NCBI RefSeq assembly: GCF_043641665.1
Contig: NC_092186.1
Span: 13,892,001-13,956,000 of the forward strand
Length of the DNA: 64,000 nt
Reading direction: 5' to 3'
From: Enoplosus armatus
Lineage: Eukaryota; Chordata; Actinopteri; Centrarchiformes; Enoplosidae
Within the stretch, counting starts at the first letter, position 1. Each line of letters starts with the position of its first letter. The translations under genes and the position numbers were made by a program. Under the pieces are notes generated by a model. The model did no database searches. It was not told the DNA's origin and was given only the letters and a program-made list of their open reading frames with translations. Below are positions 12,891 through 27,700 of this stretch, piece after piece.

Positions 12891-13266
12891 CAGTGGTGGA
12901 GAAAGTATTCAGATTACAAGTAAAAGTCCTGCATTAAAAAGTACATATGTACCGATATTATCTGCCAACTTTACATTGGCCCATGAGTGTTACATTATTA
13001 TGTGTTACTGGATCATAAAGATGCATTATTAAGTGTAGTTACTTTATGTCCTGTTGGGTAGTTTAACAGTGCATCACATTTTATCTGCTAATTATGTGTG
13101 TGTCAGATTAAAAACTACAATATTCCCCTTTGAAATGTAGTGGAGTAGAACTATAAAGTAGCATACCTCAAAAATGTATTTAATTACTTCCTTGTAATCG
13201 AGTATTTTTATAATGCAGTATTGCTACTTTTACTTTTTAAAGGATCTAAAACTTCTTCCACCACTA
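12891..13266 (+). mobile_element. Non-autonomous hAT-type MITE with terminal inverted repeats
   Basis: It starts with CAGTGGTGGAGAAAGTA and ends with TTCTTCCACCACTAG, so the ends are inverted repeats. The body has ACAAGTAAAAGTCCTGCATT, CTGTTGGGTAGTTTAACAG and GAAATGTAGTGGAGTAGAA, all typical of a very common teleost hAT MITE. The flanks (about TTTTTACT and CGTTTACT) may be a decayed 8-bp target duplication. Confidence 0.75.
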
Positions 13267-14337
13267 GTCGTTTACTTGATCCCAGTAAGAACACACAAAC
13301 TGCAAAAGTACACGTTTAATATTTATTCTGTTTCAATTAAATGCATTACATATCTGGGCAAACCTCCCGATAAGGATTTTTTTTCTGTTAGAAAATACAA
13401 AATAAAATACAATTAGCTTGAGCTTTAAAAGGCCTTTATGGATAAGCCTAGAAACATAAGTGGTTCTTGTGATTTGTAAAATTCGAGGAGTCTGTACAAA
13501 TGACAGTAACGTGTCTGGTGGCCTTTAAAACATGAGAGAATGAAACTATAAACTGTAGTATGACAAGAGATGGACGACTCCTGTTCTCTTGTATTTACAA
13601 TAAACATGAACTGCAAAATGAGAGACTCACTGAGTAGGAAGTGCAGCTTCAACCACAGACAGTAAACTGGTTTAACATGAGAAGAGGAAACTATGACGAT
13701 GCTCGCTCTTAACAAGGCCGAAAAGAGAACAGGAAGAGGTGTCCAAAATGTTGTGCATTGTTTGGTCAGAAATTAGCAAAGAAAATGAAAACAAAAGGCC
13801 TCCTGCTCTTCAACCAAGGCAATCATAGTTTAGCACTCAGTGTTAAGTAACTTAGCTCATTTTCTGGGAGAAAAAACACTAAATTTACGCAGCAAGAAGA
13901 AGAGGAATCACTGGCCGACCGACTGCTGTGTGGGTGTTAACAGGAATGAGGATGCAGTGCAACAGGAGCGTTTATCCTCAAAACACACGGCAGTTAATCC
14001 CCACAGAGCCGGAAGTGGACAGACAGAAGACAAACTGCTCCACCAAAACACAGATCAACCTTTACTGACTTTGTGTAAGACTTTGAAATCCAGTTAGTTA
14101 GGAAGCATCTCCTGGAAAAATAAAAGGTTCATACAAACGCTAACAAAAGAAGCACCAACAGTGGCACACTTTGAGACGGTGGAAACCTGGTGTGAGATTT
14201 GTGAAAAGAATATAGACCTCTCAGGAGAGTTGGTCTGTTTTAAATACACTTCTCTCATTAAAAATAGTAGTTACCCAACCAGCATCCATGTAGCTTAAGT
14301 GTCATTCAGTAATGCCTAACACTGACCTCCCAGTAGG

Positions 14338-14361
14338 GTGTGTGTGTGTGTGTGTGTGTGT
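14338..14361. repeat. (GT)n microsatellite
   Basis: About 12 GT units, followed by a short TCTCTCTC run. Confidence 0.95.
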
Positions 14362-15593
14362 CTCTCTCCAGATTAACTATTAACACTATTCATTTAATGT
14401 ATGAGTAAACAGAGCAGGTAAAGTGGGTATAAACCTGTTTTTCAACACTCATACATTCATCCATGACAACCCAGCTTCTATGTTTGAACTGTTTGTCTGT
14501 TAATGTCCAAACACACCAGTTTTGCAGTCACATTTCAGCAAAAAATAACATTCTTTAATCTCAGGCCACATTAATAAAATGTCTATTTATTCATAATTAA
14601 TTGCCCAGAATTTAAGGTTTCATAGTAAGTAGTTTCAAGATAATAAGTGTTTGGGTGACAAAATAACATTTGTAGAGCAGTGTCAGGTATTGAGTGTTGG
14701 ACTCCCTTGTAGTGCGCCCTGACATTCAACGTTAATTAATATGTAATCATTACATGTAATAGGTGTAGTTTCATTCCTTTCAGTATCTCCACAAAAAATA
14801 AACTTCCTAACAAAGGCAGAACAGGAAATGGCCAAAGCAATGCTTTTGAAATGTAAAAGAAATTAAAGTATCTAGAAGCTGAATGTGGTAGCTGTGATGG
14901 ATTTGTTCAACTTTAGTATAAATCTGCACATGCATTTCACATATCAGAGGACTGGTAACTTCCAGTTAAACACGTAGAAATGTTGAGTTCTGTCACCCTG
15001 TCCTGAACAAAAAGGAAAAAGATAAATCTCATAGGCTGCCTGCCATCAAACAGGGCGGGAAAAGTACATAAAGTACACGGTCACTCCATTTCAAAAAGAA
15101 AAAGACTGACTTGCTCTCTTAAATTTTGTTACAGTGGCTCCAAAAACGCACATTTTTTCCCAGCTTGTTGTCTTGAAACTACACAGTTCATAATTTAGTT
15201 TCAGAGAATTAAACAAGAGCTGGAAGGAAATTGGGGGATTTGGGGGTTCTACAAAATTAGCAAGTCTATTTTTAATGAAACAAATCTCTGAGATTGAATA
15301 AAGTGTAGTGAGTACTGTTAGTGGATAAAGACAGGACTTTTGACAAAGCATTTTCAATCTATTTTGAGTGTATGTTTAAATAAATTACATTCTGGAGAGT
15401 TAATGTTAACATCTGACGATCTCTAAGTCCATGTTCACTGCATTTCATTCAACAATCCATTCTTTAGAGGATACACGTCTTGGTCCTCTCCTCCAAGCGA
15501 AACCACAGAGACCAACGGGATGGAAAGACACGATACTGCAATGAACAGTGGACACAATCTGAGGAGAAGGGCGGTGAAAGATTCAGACATGGA

Positions 15594-15599
15594 TTTATT
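15594..15599 (-). terminator. eps15: Candidate poly(A) signal of eps15
   Basis: AATAAA on the minus strand, 150 nt past the TGA stop at 15750-15752. Position only; no transcript evidence. Confidence 0.4.
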
Positions 15600-15749
15600 C
15601 TAAGAAAGTCTCTTCATGGGGTCAGCAAGTGCTGCTGAATCAGTCCTATACAGTCCCCATTTTGCTTTGGTGCTTTCTGGGCTGGGTCGGGCTGTGCTGT
15701 GCCGTGCCGAGCCGGGCCAGTGGAGGAAGGGGGAGGGGGAACGAGCTCC

Positions 15750-18700
15750 TCAGGAGAGTTCAGACTTGCTGAGTGCGATAGCCAGCTCCAGGTCCTCTTG
15801 TTCCTGCTGGGTGAGCCTGGCAAGTCGCTCCTTTTCCTCTCGCTCGCTCTCGCGCTTTGCCCACTCTATCATGTCTTCCTCTGTTGGATACTGCTCCATG
15901 AACACAGGAAACACACACACACACGTCACACACACACACATTGTACACAAGGGGGACAGAAAGGACACACATATACAAAGAAATATGGGGGAAAGGAGAC
16001 ACAAACAAAGACAAACACATTTACAGTTAACAAATTCTCAGAGATAGAAACTTTTTCTTAGAGCCTGTTGATAACAGATAACCAACAATAACAGGATGGA
16101 TAATATACTGCATGCCACTATCAATAAGCATTATAAGCTCCATAAAGGAACCGATAACTGCAGGGCTGTTGTATTACATTGTGTCTGGCCCTGTAACATC
16201 CATGTAATCATGATTACAGGAACAATATCTCAGAGGGAACGCTTTCCTGTCAACATGTGCAGCCCAGTTGATACTGTGTTTTTGAGGCCAATATCGACAT
16301 ATATCAGATAACAATACATGGGCCAATATTAGTTTTCTTTTTAAATAAACGACAACATTTTCAATAAGAATCCCTTAAATTTGATTATGTAAGAATAGTG
16401 AATGTCCTGTGAGGTATTGTTTGACAGATGAAAATTAAACTTGTCAAGAGGTCTGTGGACAAACCATGTAATAGTTACATGTTTCTAAATTAAACTAAAT
16501 TTTGGAATTTTTGCCAGGAAATTTGACAGGAAATGAGGGAAACGAGAGTGACGGGAATGACTTGCAACCAAGCTCCCTGGCTGGACTGAACAGCGATGGT
16601 TACGTGGTCGCATCTTAGCCCCTAGGCCACTGTGACACACCCTGCAATTTGTCATTTGGCCACCATATACGCAGATAATGATCTATCCATGATAAGCTAA
16701 AATTAGCCAATAATATTGGCAATGCCGGTTGCAGGGAAGGCATCTTTAACTACATTGTGGCTTACGTTGAGCACTTCCTGGCTCATGGCTGAAAATATTA
16801 ATAAATAATAATATATATAATATTAATATTTTTGTGGGGTTTTAAGAGGGGTTTCTGATCTCTCAAAGCCTGAACTGACATTTCTGATCAACAACTGACA
16901 ATTGACAGTTTGACAGGTGTAACTAATAACACTTATCTGTAGCTAATCAATATCTATCTGTGTCAATAAGCCGTGACAGTGAGCCAGCACGCACAATTAT
17001 CAGGGCCCTCGAACTGACACACCTGAATGTACTGCGGCCATCATTTAATGTTATTCGTTACGTCGGTGTTCGATTAGTCGAAATATCCATCATGACAAAG
17101 GTTCGTCACCGTGTGGTCTATAAATCCAAAATGTCATGTTTCAGTCTCTCAACCAAAATACAACCAAACTACAAACAACAACGAGCCATTTAAATAAATG
17201 TCTCTGCATCAAAGATGACCACGAGGACAGCGACAGTCTTTGCCTCTCAGGCGAGTGTCATTACACATTTTGTGGAGGTGTGTGATGAGGATAAAAGCAC
17301 GGACTGAAATGAGATATAAAGCGTGAAAACAGGGATCTCCGGTGAAGAATCTATGAGAGTCGTCACATTTGTAGATTCACGACAACAAAAGGCAAAAGAT
17401 GGGAACATTTAAATAGACAGTACGCTGGTTAAGTCAGTTAATCATTACAGGACGGACATGCAATGTGTCATTAATCTCTTAATGAATGACAGACAGAAGC
17501 ACCACAGGTCTTCCAGTGTGTGTCCACCCATGCAAAGGAAAGTAGTAGATAGCGGTGATGATGTTCACCAGCAGGTATTTAACAGCTGATGATTTCGGTG
17601 TAGAGCAGCGCAGAACATGCATGATGAGAACATATATGAGACATGTAACGGATTTAGTAGAGAACATGCATTTATTACTTGTAGCCGAAACATCCCACTG
17701 CTGCTTTTGAAATGTGAATGAAATCAGACATCAATAAAGTACTTAGCAAGAAGAATGACGTGTTTTATTGCTAAACTTAAAGAAACTCACATATCTGGTA
17801 CTTTACCTTCTTTACTTTCAGTTACTCAAGTGATTTGATAGGATTCTGTCGAAGGACCATACTGGCGTTTCTGCATGTTTTAGCCCATTTAGTACAAATC
17901 CTCTAAAATGTATGACTGCCAAACATTTTCCAAGGCATACCACACTGTAGATTACTGGAAGCATTTTTCCTGCTTGCCACGTGGGCACTACAGTATCAAA
18001 ACAAATAAATATGAACTTGCACAGACATAAAACTTGCTTGAAATAAAACCATCACGATTGATAACATGTCTACCTTCATTATTAATTCATAAGTTATGCT
18101 ATTGTTGCTCAAAATGTACAAATCAGTCCTTGCTTACAATGCAAGACAACAATGCAGAAATGACAGAACTGGCAAACAAAAGTAGGCGGCTTGAAAGGCA
18201 GGAAATAATCTTAAATTTAAAGCATGCTTTGGAAAATGTCTGCGGTAATGAAAAGTGAATGTGGTAAATGAACTGAAAATGCAAAAAACGTTTGGCATGG
18301 TCCTTTAAAAGCGCAGGCATTTGCAGATAGTGGTGTCATGGATGCACATAGAAGCCAGAGATGGTGCCCTTGATTCAACTCTTTATTCAACTTTAATGAC
18401 AGAGGTGTAAAGACACAGAGAGAATACAGGCCATCTGTTTCTCCACAACACACTGCTGACCAGGCAAAGGCTGAATGAACTGCTAAATGAAGGGATGATG
18501 GATGATGGATGGATGAACAGATGGATGCATGGATGAATACACAGCGGCATGTGTAAAGGAAAACAATTTGAGGAATGGCGGAGGCAGTGGTATGAGTGAA
18601 TGAGAGCCAGCCAATCAAACACAGGTTAGTGCGTGCAGGTCGGGGTTCAACAGGGACATGCAGGTGCAGTCATGTGACGGGAGAGGCACGAGAACACTAA

Positions 18701-21700
18701 ACACTGTCTTTTATTAATCATAATAATAATAATAATAATAATAGCTATTCATCCAAATTCACAGCGTGACAGTACATTTCTAGGCAGTATTACAAAAGGG
18801 AAGAGCTGAGAGGATTTTAATACTGTTACTAATTTATTCCTGATATATCAACAGGGGTTCAACCCATGTTTAGACCTTTTATTATCTTTTATTTTTTAAA
18901 TGTTAGATATATGACTATTTGCACAGAGTGAGAAGAAAACAGACAGGGAACTATAATTCCCTTGTTCTTCTCAGTTAAAGCAATATAATTATTAGAGCAA
19001 CCTGGCTCTTTCTTCTTTTTTTTTTATTTCTCAAAAAAGGCATCTGTTAGCTCAGCTGCTACATTTTTTTCCTGAAGCACATTTAATCAATGAGTTTATA
19101 AAAACACTGACAGCTTCATGCAACTTCAAGTTTAAAGGTTGAAACGGTCTGAAATGGGATCTCACTCCTCTGCATCTCGTTAGTCAAGGTCAGCTGATAT
19201 AATGCTTATAATGACTCAGCAACATATCGACTCTGAGCCCAGTCACTGGTCAGACCCAGAGTGACCACTGTGCACCAACGACAATATGAAATTTACCTGA
19301 GATGCAATTTCAGCGTAAAAAGGTGCATAAAATGAAACATTTTGCAATAAAATATGAATCTCATTTTAGATTGAAATATGCACATGCTGTAATGTCAGTG
19401 TGCTGAGTTGGGGATGGGATGGCCAACAAAAGCCAAATACAAGCAGCCTCTCATCTCTCCATTCACTGCCAACCACTAAGAGGGACTTGGTATCATGAAG
19501 ATGTGTGCAATTAATTAATTTGTAAAAGAACTTGCGTCCATTACTACAACCATGTTGCAGAGTTAACATCTCAATGTATTTATAATTGCCATAATGACAT
19601 TTCTGTACAGTTCTTTTAAAGTAAGACAGTCCAACGTCAATCATAGGGCTTAAATTAAGTGCAATCCCAATATAAATCAGTAACAAAAAATAATTACAAG
19701 TATAAAGAATCTTTACATGGCAGGGAAATATTGCATTCATAATAAAGAGCTAAAATATACACCAGCAGCAGACAGAATGCAAGAAAAACAAACTCAAATA
19801 TTGAAGGTTTAGTAGCTTATGTCAGCTCAGCTCAAGAAAACGAGGTTATCAAATAAATAAATGCAGCATCAAGAACCTGAACTACTGGTTCACTTCTTTG
19901 GGACTTTTTAATGGCAGTGGATGGAGTGATTTATAAAGCTGGCCTGATTTGCTTGATGGTTGAGACTTAATTAAACAACTAAATGTGATTTATTAGCAGG
20001 AAAAACAAAAGAGAGGAGGGCGTGACTAGTGAGAGTCAGGTGAAGGTGAGGGAGAGGGCGAGAGGGAGGTGCTCACTTTGTCAAAGCTGGCAAATCGGTC
20101 AGCTTCCCGTACGTTGTGACGAGGAGGGGAGGAGGGGGCGAAGGGGTCGGCTAAAGGATCCTTAGCAGGCAGGGAAGAGGAGGAGGCTGAGGAGGTGAAG
20201 TCTCCTGAAGGCTGTGGGAGGAAGGGCCCTCGTCGTTGGAAGGAGTCAGAGGACTCTGTTCTGGAGAGGGACGATCTCTTACCTGATAAGACAGACATAT
20301 ACAAGAGTACAGATACACAGAATAAATAAGTTAAACTGTAAAAAGACAGACCAAGCAGAAACCAGCATATTTTAACAGTGAATACAATAATACTAGGGTG
20401 TTTTCTTTCAAATGACTAACACATACTATTAATACAACAGTTATCCTTCCATAGTGACACTGAACAATGTAAGTACTGACCTGGAGGTGGAGGAGGTGGT
20501 CTAGTTGGCGTACCCGTTTTTGGGGGCAGGGCTGGGGGAACGTCAGGGCTGGCAGACTGGCCATCTTCCAGGAACAGGTTCTTATTGTTGATGCCAAACT
20601 GGTCAGCACCGTTTGACTGAAACAAAGGGAGAAATATCAAATGTTGTTGCTTGTTGTAAGTACTGAACGATGAGTTTACTGTCCAAATCCTCCACGGGGG
20701 AGAATTCAATACAAGTGTTCCAGCTATTTCCTCCCAAAAACCACAACACACTCAACAACCCACTCAGTCTTCCTATATGTTCTGGTTTTACAGCAAAAGT
20801 GAGTTCACTGTGTCACAACAATTTCTACTGCCACTGACTTAACTGTGTCAGTTTTATGACACATACTAAGTGTTATTTCAGCTCTGTGTAGGTGAAGCAC
20901 AGGGCACGAACAACATCACTTCATTACCTTTGTCAGGGCACTGAAATCTGCAAAGCCCCCTCCAAATGACTCATTACCAAACACAGCAGCAAACGGATCT
21001 GAAACACATGAACATATAAAAGTCACTGAGCATATAAACTTGGCAACACTCATACAGACACTGTAAATAGTGTATTTTGAACATATATAATTTTAACAGC
21101 TGCAATAGCCTCTGTCCCCAGAGGGTGGTGCTATGCCACAAGTCACACCTGGATCGGAGCTAGCGCTCACTGTAGTACCACCTGGAGCGAACGGGTCATT
21201 GGTTGCCGCAGTGTCCTTCTAAAAATAGAACATACAAAACATACTAGTACTTAGCATATTGTACAATAAACTCTGCTGTGAGCACAAATATACTCAAACT
21301 TTATGTCATTAACTGGAACTATAAGTGATGTACATTATACAAAAACAAACACTACTGCTGATCCCATTCATAATTTTTATTCTCACTAAGTTCACATTTA
21401 GCAGAAACTATACTGACATGATAACATTAAATGGAACTAATTTATTAACACCACTTTAAAATTTTTCCTTCTGATTGCTCTTTTGCAAGGGAGACTTGGC
21501 CAGACAGCAGCATGAAAGGGTGCAGACAAAACAATACAAACTCAGATATACAGATAAAACAATGCCCTGTACTACTACAATACTACTAATACCTAATGTG
21601 AAAATTAGAGTTAAAAACAAGGCTTCCGTTATTACTTCCTGTCATTTTAATACGTCTGAACAACTTACAATGAATTAAGGCTTTATTCTGTTTTTGAAAC

Positions 21701-24700
21701 AGACATTTCAGCCATATCAATCACAGGTATATTTGCATAAAGGTTTGGCTAGATGAAGAAAAATAGGAAATGTAGAAATATAGGCTTGTTAAATCTGTTT
21801 ACAAAAATTACTGATGTAAACTAACCCACAACAGCATCCTAAAACATTCACAACTGAGACTGAATTGTTGTTGTTGTATTCCTTATATCAAGAGTTCCCA
21901 ATAACTTCCCATTAAATTTGGGAGTGAGTACATTGTGAGCAGGTTTTACAGCCGGCCTACTCACCACGGCCAGATCAGAGCTGGGTGAAGAGCAGTTGAA
22001 GGGATCTGCCCCTCCGTCCTGAGAACCAAATGGATCTGCCTCCCCAGTGGAGTTCATCTTCCCTCCAAATGGGTCAGAATCGGCCATATTGTTCCCCGTG
22101 GAGCTGAATGGATCCTTGGCTGCTAAAGCTGGATTGGTAGGTTTGGAGATGAAGGGATCAGGACCTGCTGCTGGTGCAGCCGCTGCGTCATTCAGCTTGG
22201 CTGCAAACAGGTCTGGTTCTGGCACGCCAGTAGTGGTACCAAAGGGGTCAGCTGAGGCAGAGAAAGGGTCGTCTGAGGAAAAGGGGGCGCTGGAGGTCTG
22301 TGCAAAGAAAGAGTCTGCAGCAAAGGGGTCTGAGCCTTTGAACGGATCTCCTCCAAATGGATCTGAGTTAACAGAAACAGCAACAGATACAGAATGTGAT
22401 TCACAGATATATAAATTGGTACGTTTGTCAGATCACATACATACTGACGCATTTTTCAGGTTTTCTTTTACATGAAAGAGATTAGTTTGCCTTCACTTTC
22501 AAATAGGGGTTTAACTTAGAAAACTTGCCTGCAACATCTGCTTTTCCAAACGGATCATCTTTGAATGGATCGTCTGTAAGGTTATAAAATGTAAAATGTA
22601 CAATAAATACAATGAAGTCTGTGAAACCAATCGATTTGTAGTAGGTCAACTTTTTCTAAACATAGGGAACCTCGGTATGAAGCCATTTTATTTGTAAGCT
22701 ATTAGCTACTATAACTTTAGATGTTAGTGGGGACTCACGGTCAGTAAAGGGGTCTGAATGGAAGAAGTCCATCTCAGGCAGGGAGGGAGGGCTGGTCTGA
22801 GGCGGCATAGAGCGAGGTCCCACTTGAGGAGGTAACGAGGAGGTGGTGGAGGTTTCTTCTGGGGACTCTGCCAGCTCCTGTTTGCCCTCTGGCTCTGGCG
22901 ATGCAACCTGTTGAAGAGCATTTACACCTGCATTCAGATCTGTCATTATATGATCACGTTACCCAACACACATTTTATTCTGAATACACAGATACTTCTA
23001 CAGGAACACGGATAGACCAATGTTGTTTACCGTCTGTATAACACGGGTATAGTTCAGTAACTCGGGGTCTTTACCTTTGGCGGGCTCTCTTTAGGGGATT
23101 CCTCTGCATCATCTATGACTTCCGAGGAGACGTCGGGCGTAGGGTTACTGTGTTCCTGGAGACATGAGAGGACAGCACAGCAAGGACTAGTGTTACTTAC
23201 AGAGAAACATTCAGAGTTTATACATATACATTTGGTACAATTCTTGTATTGCTACAAAACTATGATCACATTAAATATAAATTAAGTCTGCTGGTCTTGC
23301 ATGCTTAGTGGGAGCTAAAAAAATAGGAAAACCCTTTTTTGTGGAATTGTGAGGTTTTCAGAATAAAAACAAACAAAACTAGGCCTAACTCCAACACTCG
23401 ACCGACCAATGGTGTAACTTTATCTCTCAGTCAGGGACAAACTTGGCCATATTCTGCTGCTGACCAGCCAGAAAGCAGCACTGCACAGCCGTAGTAGGAA
23501 GTGATGTTGTAGATTGTATAGTGGCTTTTTTCCATCTATGAAAGGATTGATAACTAATGCAAGCATATTTATCACCCTAACCGTGTTCTCTTGTGGCTTG
23601 GCGAGAGTCGACACATTATTGTACATCTCAGAGGAGGCTAGACTAGTGAAGAGATCATCCAAGGGGTCAGGTTTCAGCTTTTCCTCCTCTGGAGTCTTTG
23701 GACTCTCTTCCTCCTTCTCTTCTTCCTCTTCTCTCTCGTTCACCCCGTCTTTCTCTTTTTGATCTGAATGTTCTTTCTGTTGACTGCAGACAGCAGCTGG
23801 TTCTTCTTCCTTCAGCTCTTTGGGCTGGTCCTCCTGGAAGAGGTCCTGCTGGAAGGGGTCCCCCTGGTGCAGCTCTGCAGTGGGGCCTGCTGATCCGTTG
23901 ACCATGACAGGAGAGCTATCCTCCAGGGCTCTCTTCCAGCTGAGCTGGGCAGTTACTGACCTCTCCTCCACCTGAAGGTCGTTCAGTTTCTGCTGAACCT
24001 AAGAGAGGTGGAGAGGTTCCAAGAATAACAGAAAAATAAAATATAGGTCCAATTTTCTACGAAGAAAGGAATCTTTATGAGCATGAGAAACAGATTCACA
24101 CGAACAAACCTGTGCAACTTGCGTAAAGGAGTCGCGGACAGACTCTTGCAGAGGTGTGAGCTGCTCCTGAGCGGCCTGGACCTTCTCCTGTAGCCTCCTG
24201 CTCTCCTCCTGCAGAGCGAGGAGCTCCTCTCGGGCCTGGACCAGCTCCTCCTCATACTGACAAATTCTCTGTTCCTGCTCCTCATGCTCTGACTGCAACG
24301 ATGAAATCTGTGATAGACGTACCCATTATGAATGAGCTGGTATCACTCGGGGGAATATAGTCATGTGAATGGAATGGTTTATCAATTTATACTACTGATG
24401 TGCTTTGCTAGTTCACCGCCAAATTCAACCAGACCTACCAGTGTGGTCTCTTGGCTGGTCTGCTGGCGAATATGAGTCAGCTGCTCCTCCAAGGAGCCCT
24501 TCTGCTGGTCCAGCTCATCCAAGGCCTCCTGGACCTTCTGACGCTGAGCCTGGAGCCGCTGCAGCTCCTCGCTCTCCCGCGCCACCTCATCCTGTAAGTC
24601 CTGCAGACATCAAGGAAATAAGCATGTGTTCGTGTGTTCTTTCACAGGCAAACAGATTATTTCAGATAAGGATAATTCATGAAAGGAAAACAAGAGGCTC

Positions 24701-27700
24701 TTTAATCTTCCAGGTCCTCAGAGTGAGATCCAGCATCTGAAATTACAATAATATGTTTATGTTTTTTTCATTGTGGCAGAAGCTGAGCAGAGGGACAAAA
24801 AGAAATGCATGAAAAACATTATGACATGAGGAAGAAATTAGTGAAGGTCAATTTTTTGTGAAACCAAATATTCGCAACATCCCTGGTTTGATTATGGCCA
24901 GACACCTTTGTTTCATGTTACATATTATAAGTGGAATTCACACAAGAAGTGACTCATCAGCAGAGCAGAAGTGCCACAAAACAATTATTAATCCAGCCCA
25001 CTGAGACCAACTGCTGTTACAAATTCACACAAGCTGGTTGTTAGAAGTAAGCTGACTGGTAGAAGAAGGAGCAAGAGAACTTTAGCTGTACAGATTGTAT
25101 TTTGGTTTAGAGGCTAAAGATTGTTTAATAGTTAAATATGTCAGTGAGACTCCTTTCAGCAGCAGCTGAGTAGAGCTTTGCCGCTGAAAGGACAGCAGCA
25201 ATCTTCACAAGGCAGGCTAATAAATCAGAAATATCTCCATCAGCCTGATATGTGAACAAGAACAGTTTGACAGGTTACACCATAGCTATATGTCATAAAT
25301 TCTCAGCCTTTGAGAAATACTGCAGGGGAAGTCTTAGTGCAGAGTCTAGGCAGGGGTAGTTGCACCGATCACGACAAACAAAGCACACAATATGTGACGT
25401 CGAGGAATATATTTAGAAAACACATTACAGTATAAATAGCCAAAGGCTACCCTGCGGTGCAGTTAAGAAATTCAGCAACATCAGCGTGAGACTCCCTTGA
25501 GACCCACCCTCACACTCAAACATCAGACTGAATTCCCAAAAGCGGAGCAGACTAGCCCTTTAAGCCATCAACTCCTAAAATAGAGTCTCTGTCTCTCTCT
25601 CTTTCAGGCTCACAGCAGGCAGACACACCTACACAAGGACACCAGCCTCTCCCTCTCTGAGAAACATTAACTGTGTTTCTGAACAAGCGCCTAAGACGGT
25701 CGGCCAAATGTATTATTGATCTCCTCCTCCAGTATATGCATCACAACAAAAGTGAACAACTGCTTTAGCACATACGGCTCTTACTGTCTGCTAAGTCTGA
25801 TCAGGATTTATGTTATTATATTTTCAATATTTTAAAAAGGGACAAGCAGCAGAACTACATACATGCTCCTATACGTACACTACCTATGTTTCAACACCAG
25901 TCCTATGAAAGGCACTGCTTACAAAAACATATTTCTCCTAAATATCTAACCACTGTCTGCCCATAAATCCCTCTTTCCCTTTTGTGTTCTGTTCTGGGAA
26001 CAGAGACAAACAGAGACAGCGAGACCTTACCTGCACTTCGTTGGTGCGCTGTCTGATGGCCTCCTCCTTCTCCTTGATCTCCTCTTCCACAGAGCTTTTC
26101 TCCCTGGGGGTCCAGCACAAGAGACAGGAGTATTTAGTCACCAAGGACAGAGAGGGTAGACCCGGTACTCCAAGTCCACCCAGCCCCAGCCAGCTCTCCG
26201 CTGAGCTTTCTTTACCTGGCCCCTGAACCACCACCACCTCTTTTCCCTGAACCACCATGATGTCCTGAAATCACAACTCCACAGTACAGAGAGAGCCGCC
26301 TGAACGCCTGCAGCTACAGCAGGTGTGTGTGTGTGTGGCAGGATATGAAGAAAGGTGGAGTGAGTGTGAGACTTGAGGGCTGCGGATGAACGACGCTGTA
26401 AGCGCAACGAGGGTGAGTGTTGTAGAAAGTGAGCATGTGCTTGCTCAGTCAAATGTGTGGGAGATGAGGAGTGAGAAGCAGATGGCTGCCTTGAGGATGG
26501 AGGGAGGGAGGAAGAAAGGGAGGAGGGACGAGTGATGATGAGCCAACCGACTGTACAGCATCTATCGTTTGTGCTGCCAGTATGTTCATCTTCTCTACTT
26601 CACTCTTTCATCCACCCAGCCAGAGAGGAAATGAAACGGGGCGGGGTGACGAGTAGGGATGCATAATAACTTGTGCACAACTGACAATTAATGAATGTGT
26701 ATTTTATTTACTAATAATAAAAAGGCACGGCAGAAACACTAAAATGTTCCAGTTTACTTTAAAGTTGTGAAGTTACAGTCACACTGTTAACACTGAATAA
26801 GACACCAAAATTTAAACCCATTTCGCCTCTCAAATCACTAAACCTCATCATTAATCATGATTAATATAAATGACCATAATATGCAGTAAGATAACTGCAA
26901 TTAGCTACAACTGAAACCTTTATATGGATATAGGGCTTCATTTTGTACCAGATATGGATATCCAACATTGGATTGTGTTGGACTTAAAAAAGGGCATTAT
27001 GTCTGTATAACAAATGTATAAAAAAGGAAACAACACAACAAGTTTGAGGACACTCCTTACAAATAAATATCCTGAGTGAAACTTTGATTTAAATATGCTT
27101 TTCAGTAAATCTGAATGTCTGGAAAAACATGCTGATAAGTACTGGTAAGTGAATGTATTACATTTCTTATTTTACAGGATCAACCCCTTGTAACTATTTA
27201 TGTAATTTTCACTAGGCTCCTCCATTGTTTTCTCACATAGCGACTTATTTCTGTCAGGCAGATGGAAATAATGTGCACTACAGGCTATGAGAGTGTGATA
27301 TTGTGTTTTGTTTAGCCTCATGATAGGATTAACATATTACGCATGCATTTTGTATTATTGTTTCAGCTCTGAAAACAGTATTCGTACACCCATTATGTAC
27401 ATTTGTTCTAACACAACACTCATTATTCCTGCTCAGTTTCACTATTCGATAACTGAATTAAAAAAAAGAAAGAAACAGGCATCAGCTTTAAAAAGTACTT
27501 CTCCTTTGTCATCCATTTCAACACAGACTAAAAATAACAGCAGACATTTCTATATTCTCTCTCTCCTCACAACAAAAAGCACAATTCCCTTGATAACAGT
27601 ACTTCTTCTACCGAGTATCACTCCCATCCTCCTCTTACCCTTCATCATCATCCTCTTCATCTTGAGCAGAAGGTTGCTGCCACATTTTGAAGCAGTCACA

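Larger units (their letters stand above)
13267..15749. other. Intergenic DNA and eps15 3' UTR
   Basis: Nothing coding is supported. On the minus strand the first AATAAA after the eps15 stop lies at 15594-15599, about 150 nt downstream, so a short 3' UTR is possible. A GT microsatellite lies at 14338-14361. The rest is AT-rich sequence without recognisable elements. Confidence 0.5.
15891..20076. other. Last intron of eps15
   Basis: This 4.2 kb intron contains a degenerate dispersed repeat (16500-16640), a GGAT-rich tract (18490-18540) and an ATA repeat (18718-18743). I see no exon. Confidence 0.75.

Noticed and set aside
22047..22475. Plus-strand open frame opposite the eps15 DPF exon
   Set aside because: Antisense shadow of the repetitive DPF coding sequence; the minus-strand frame is the conserved one.
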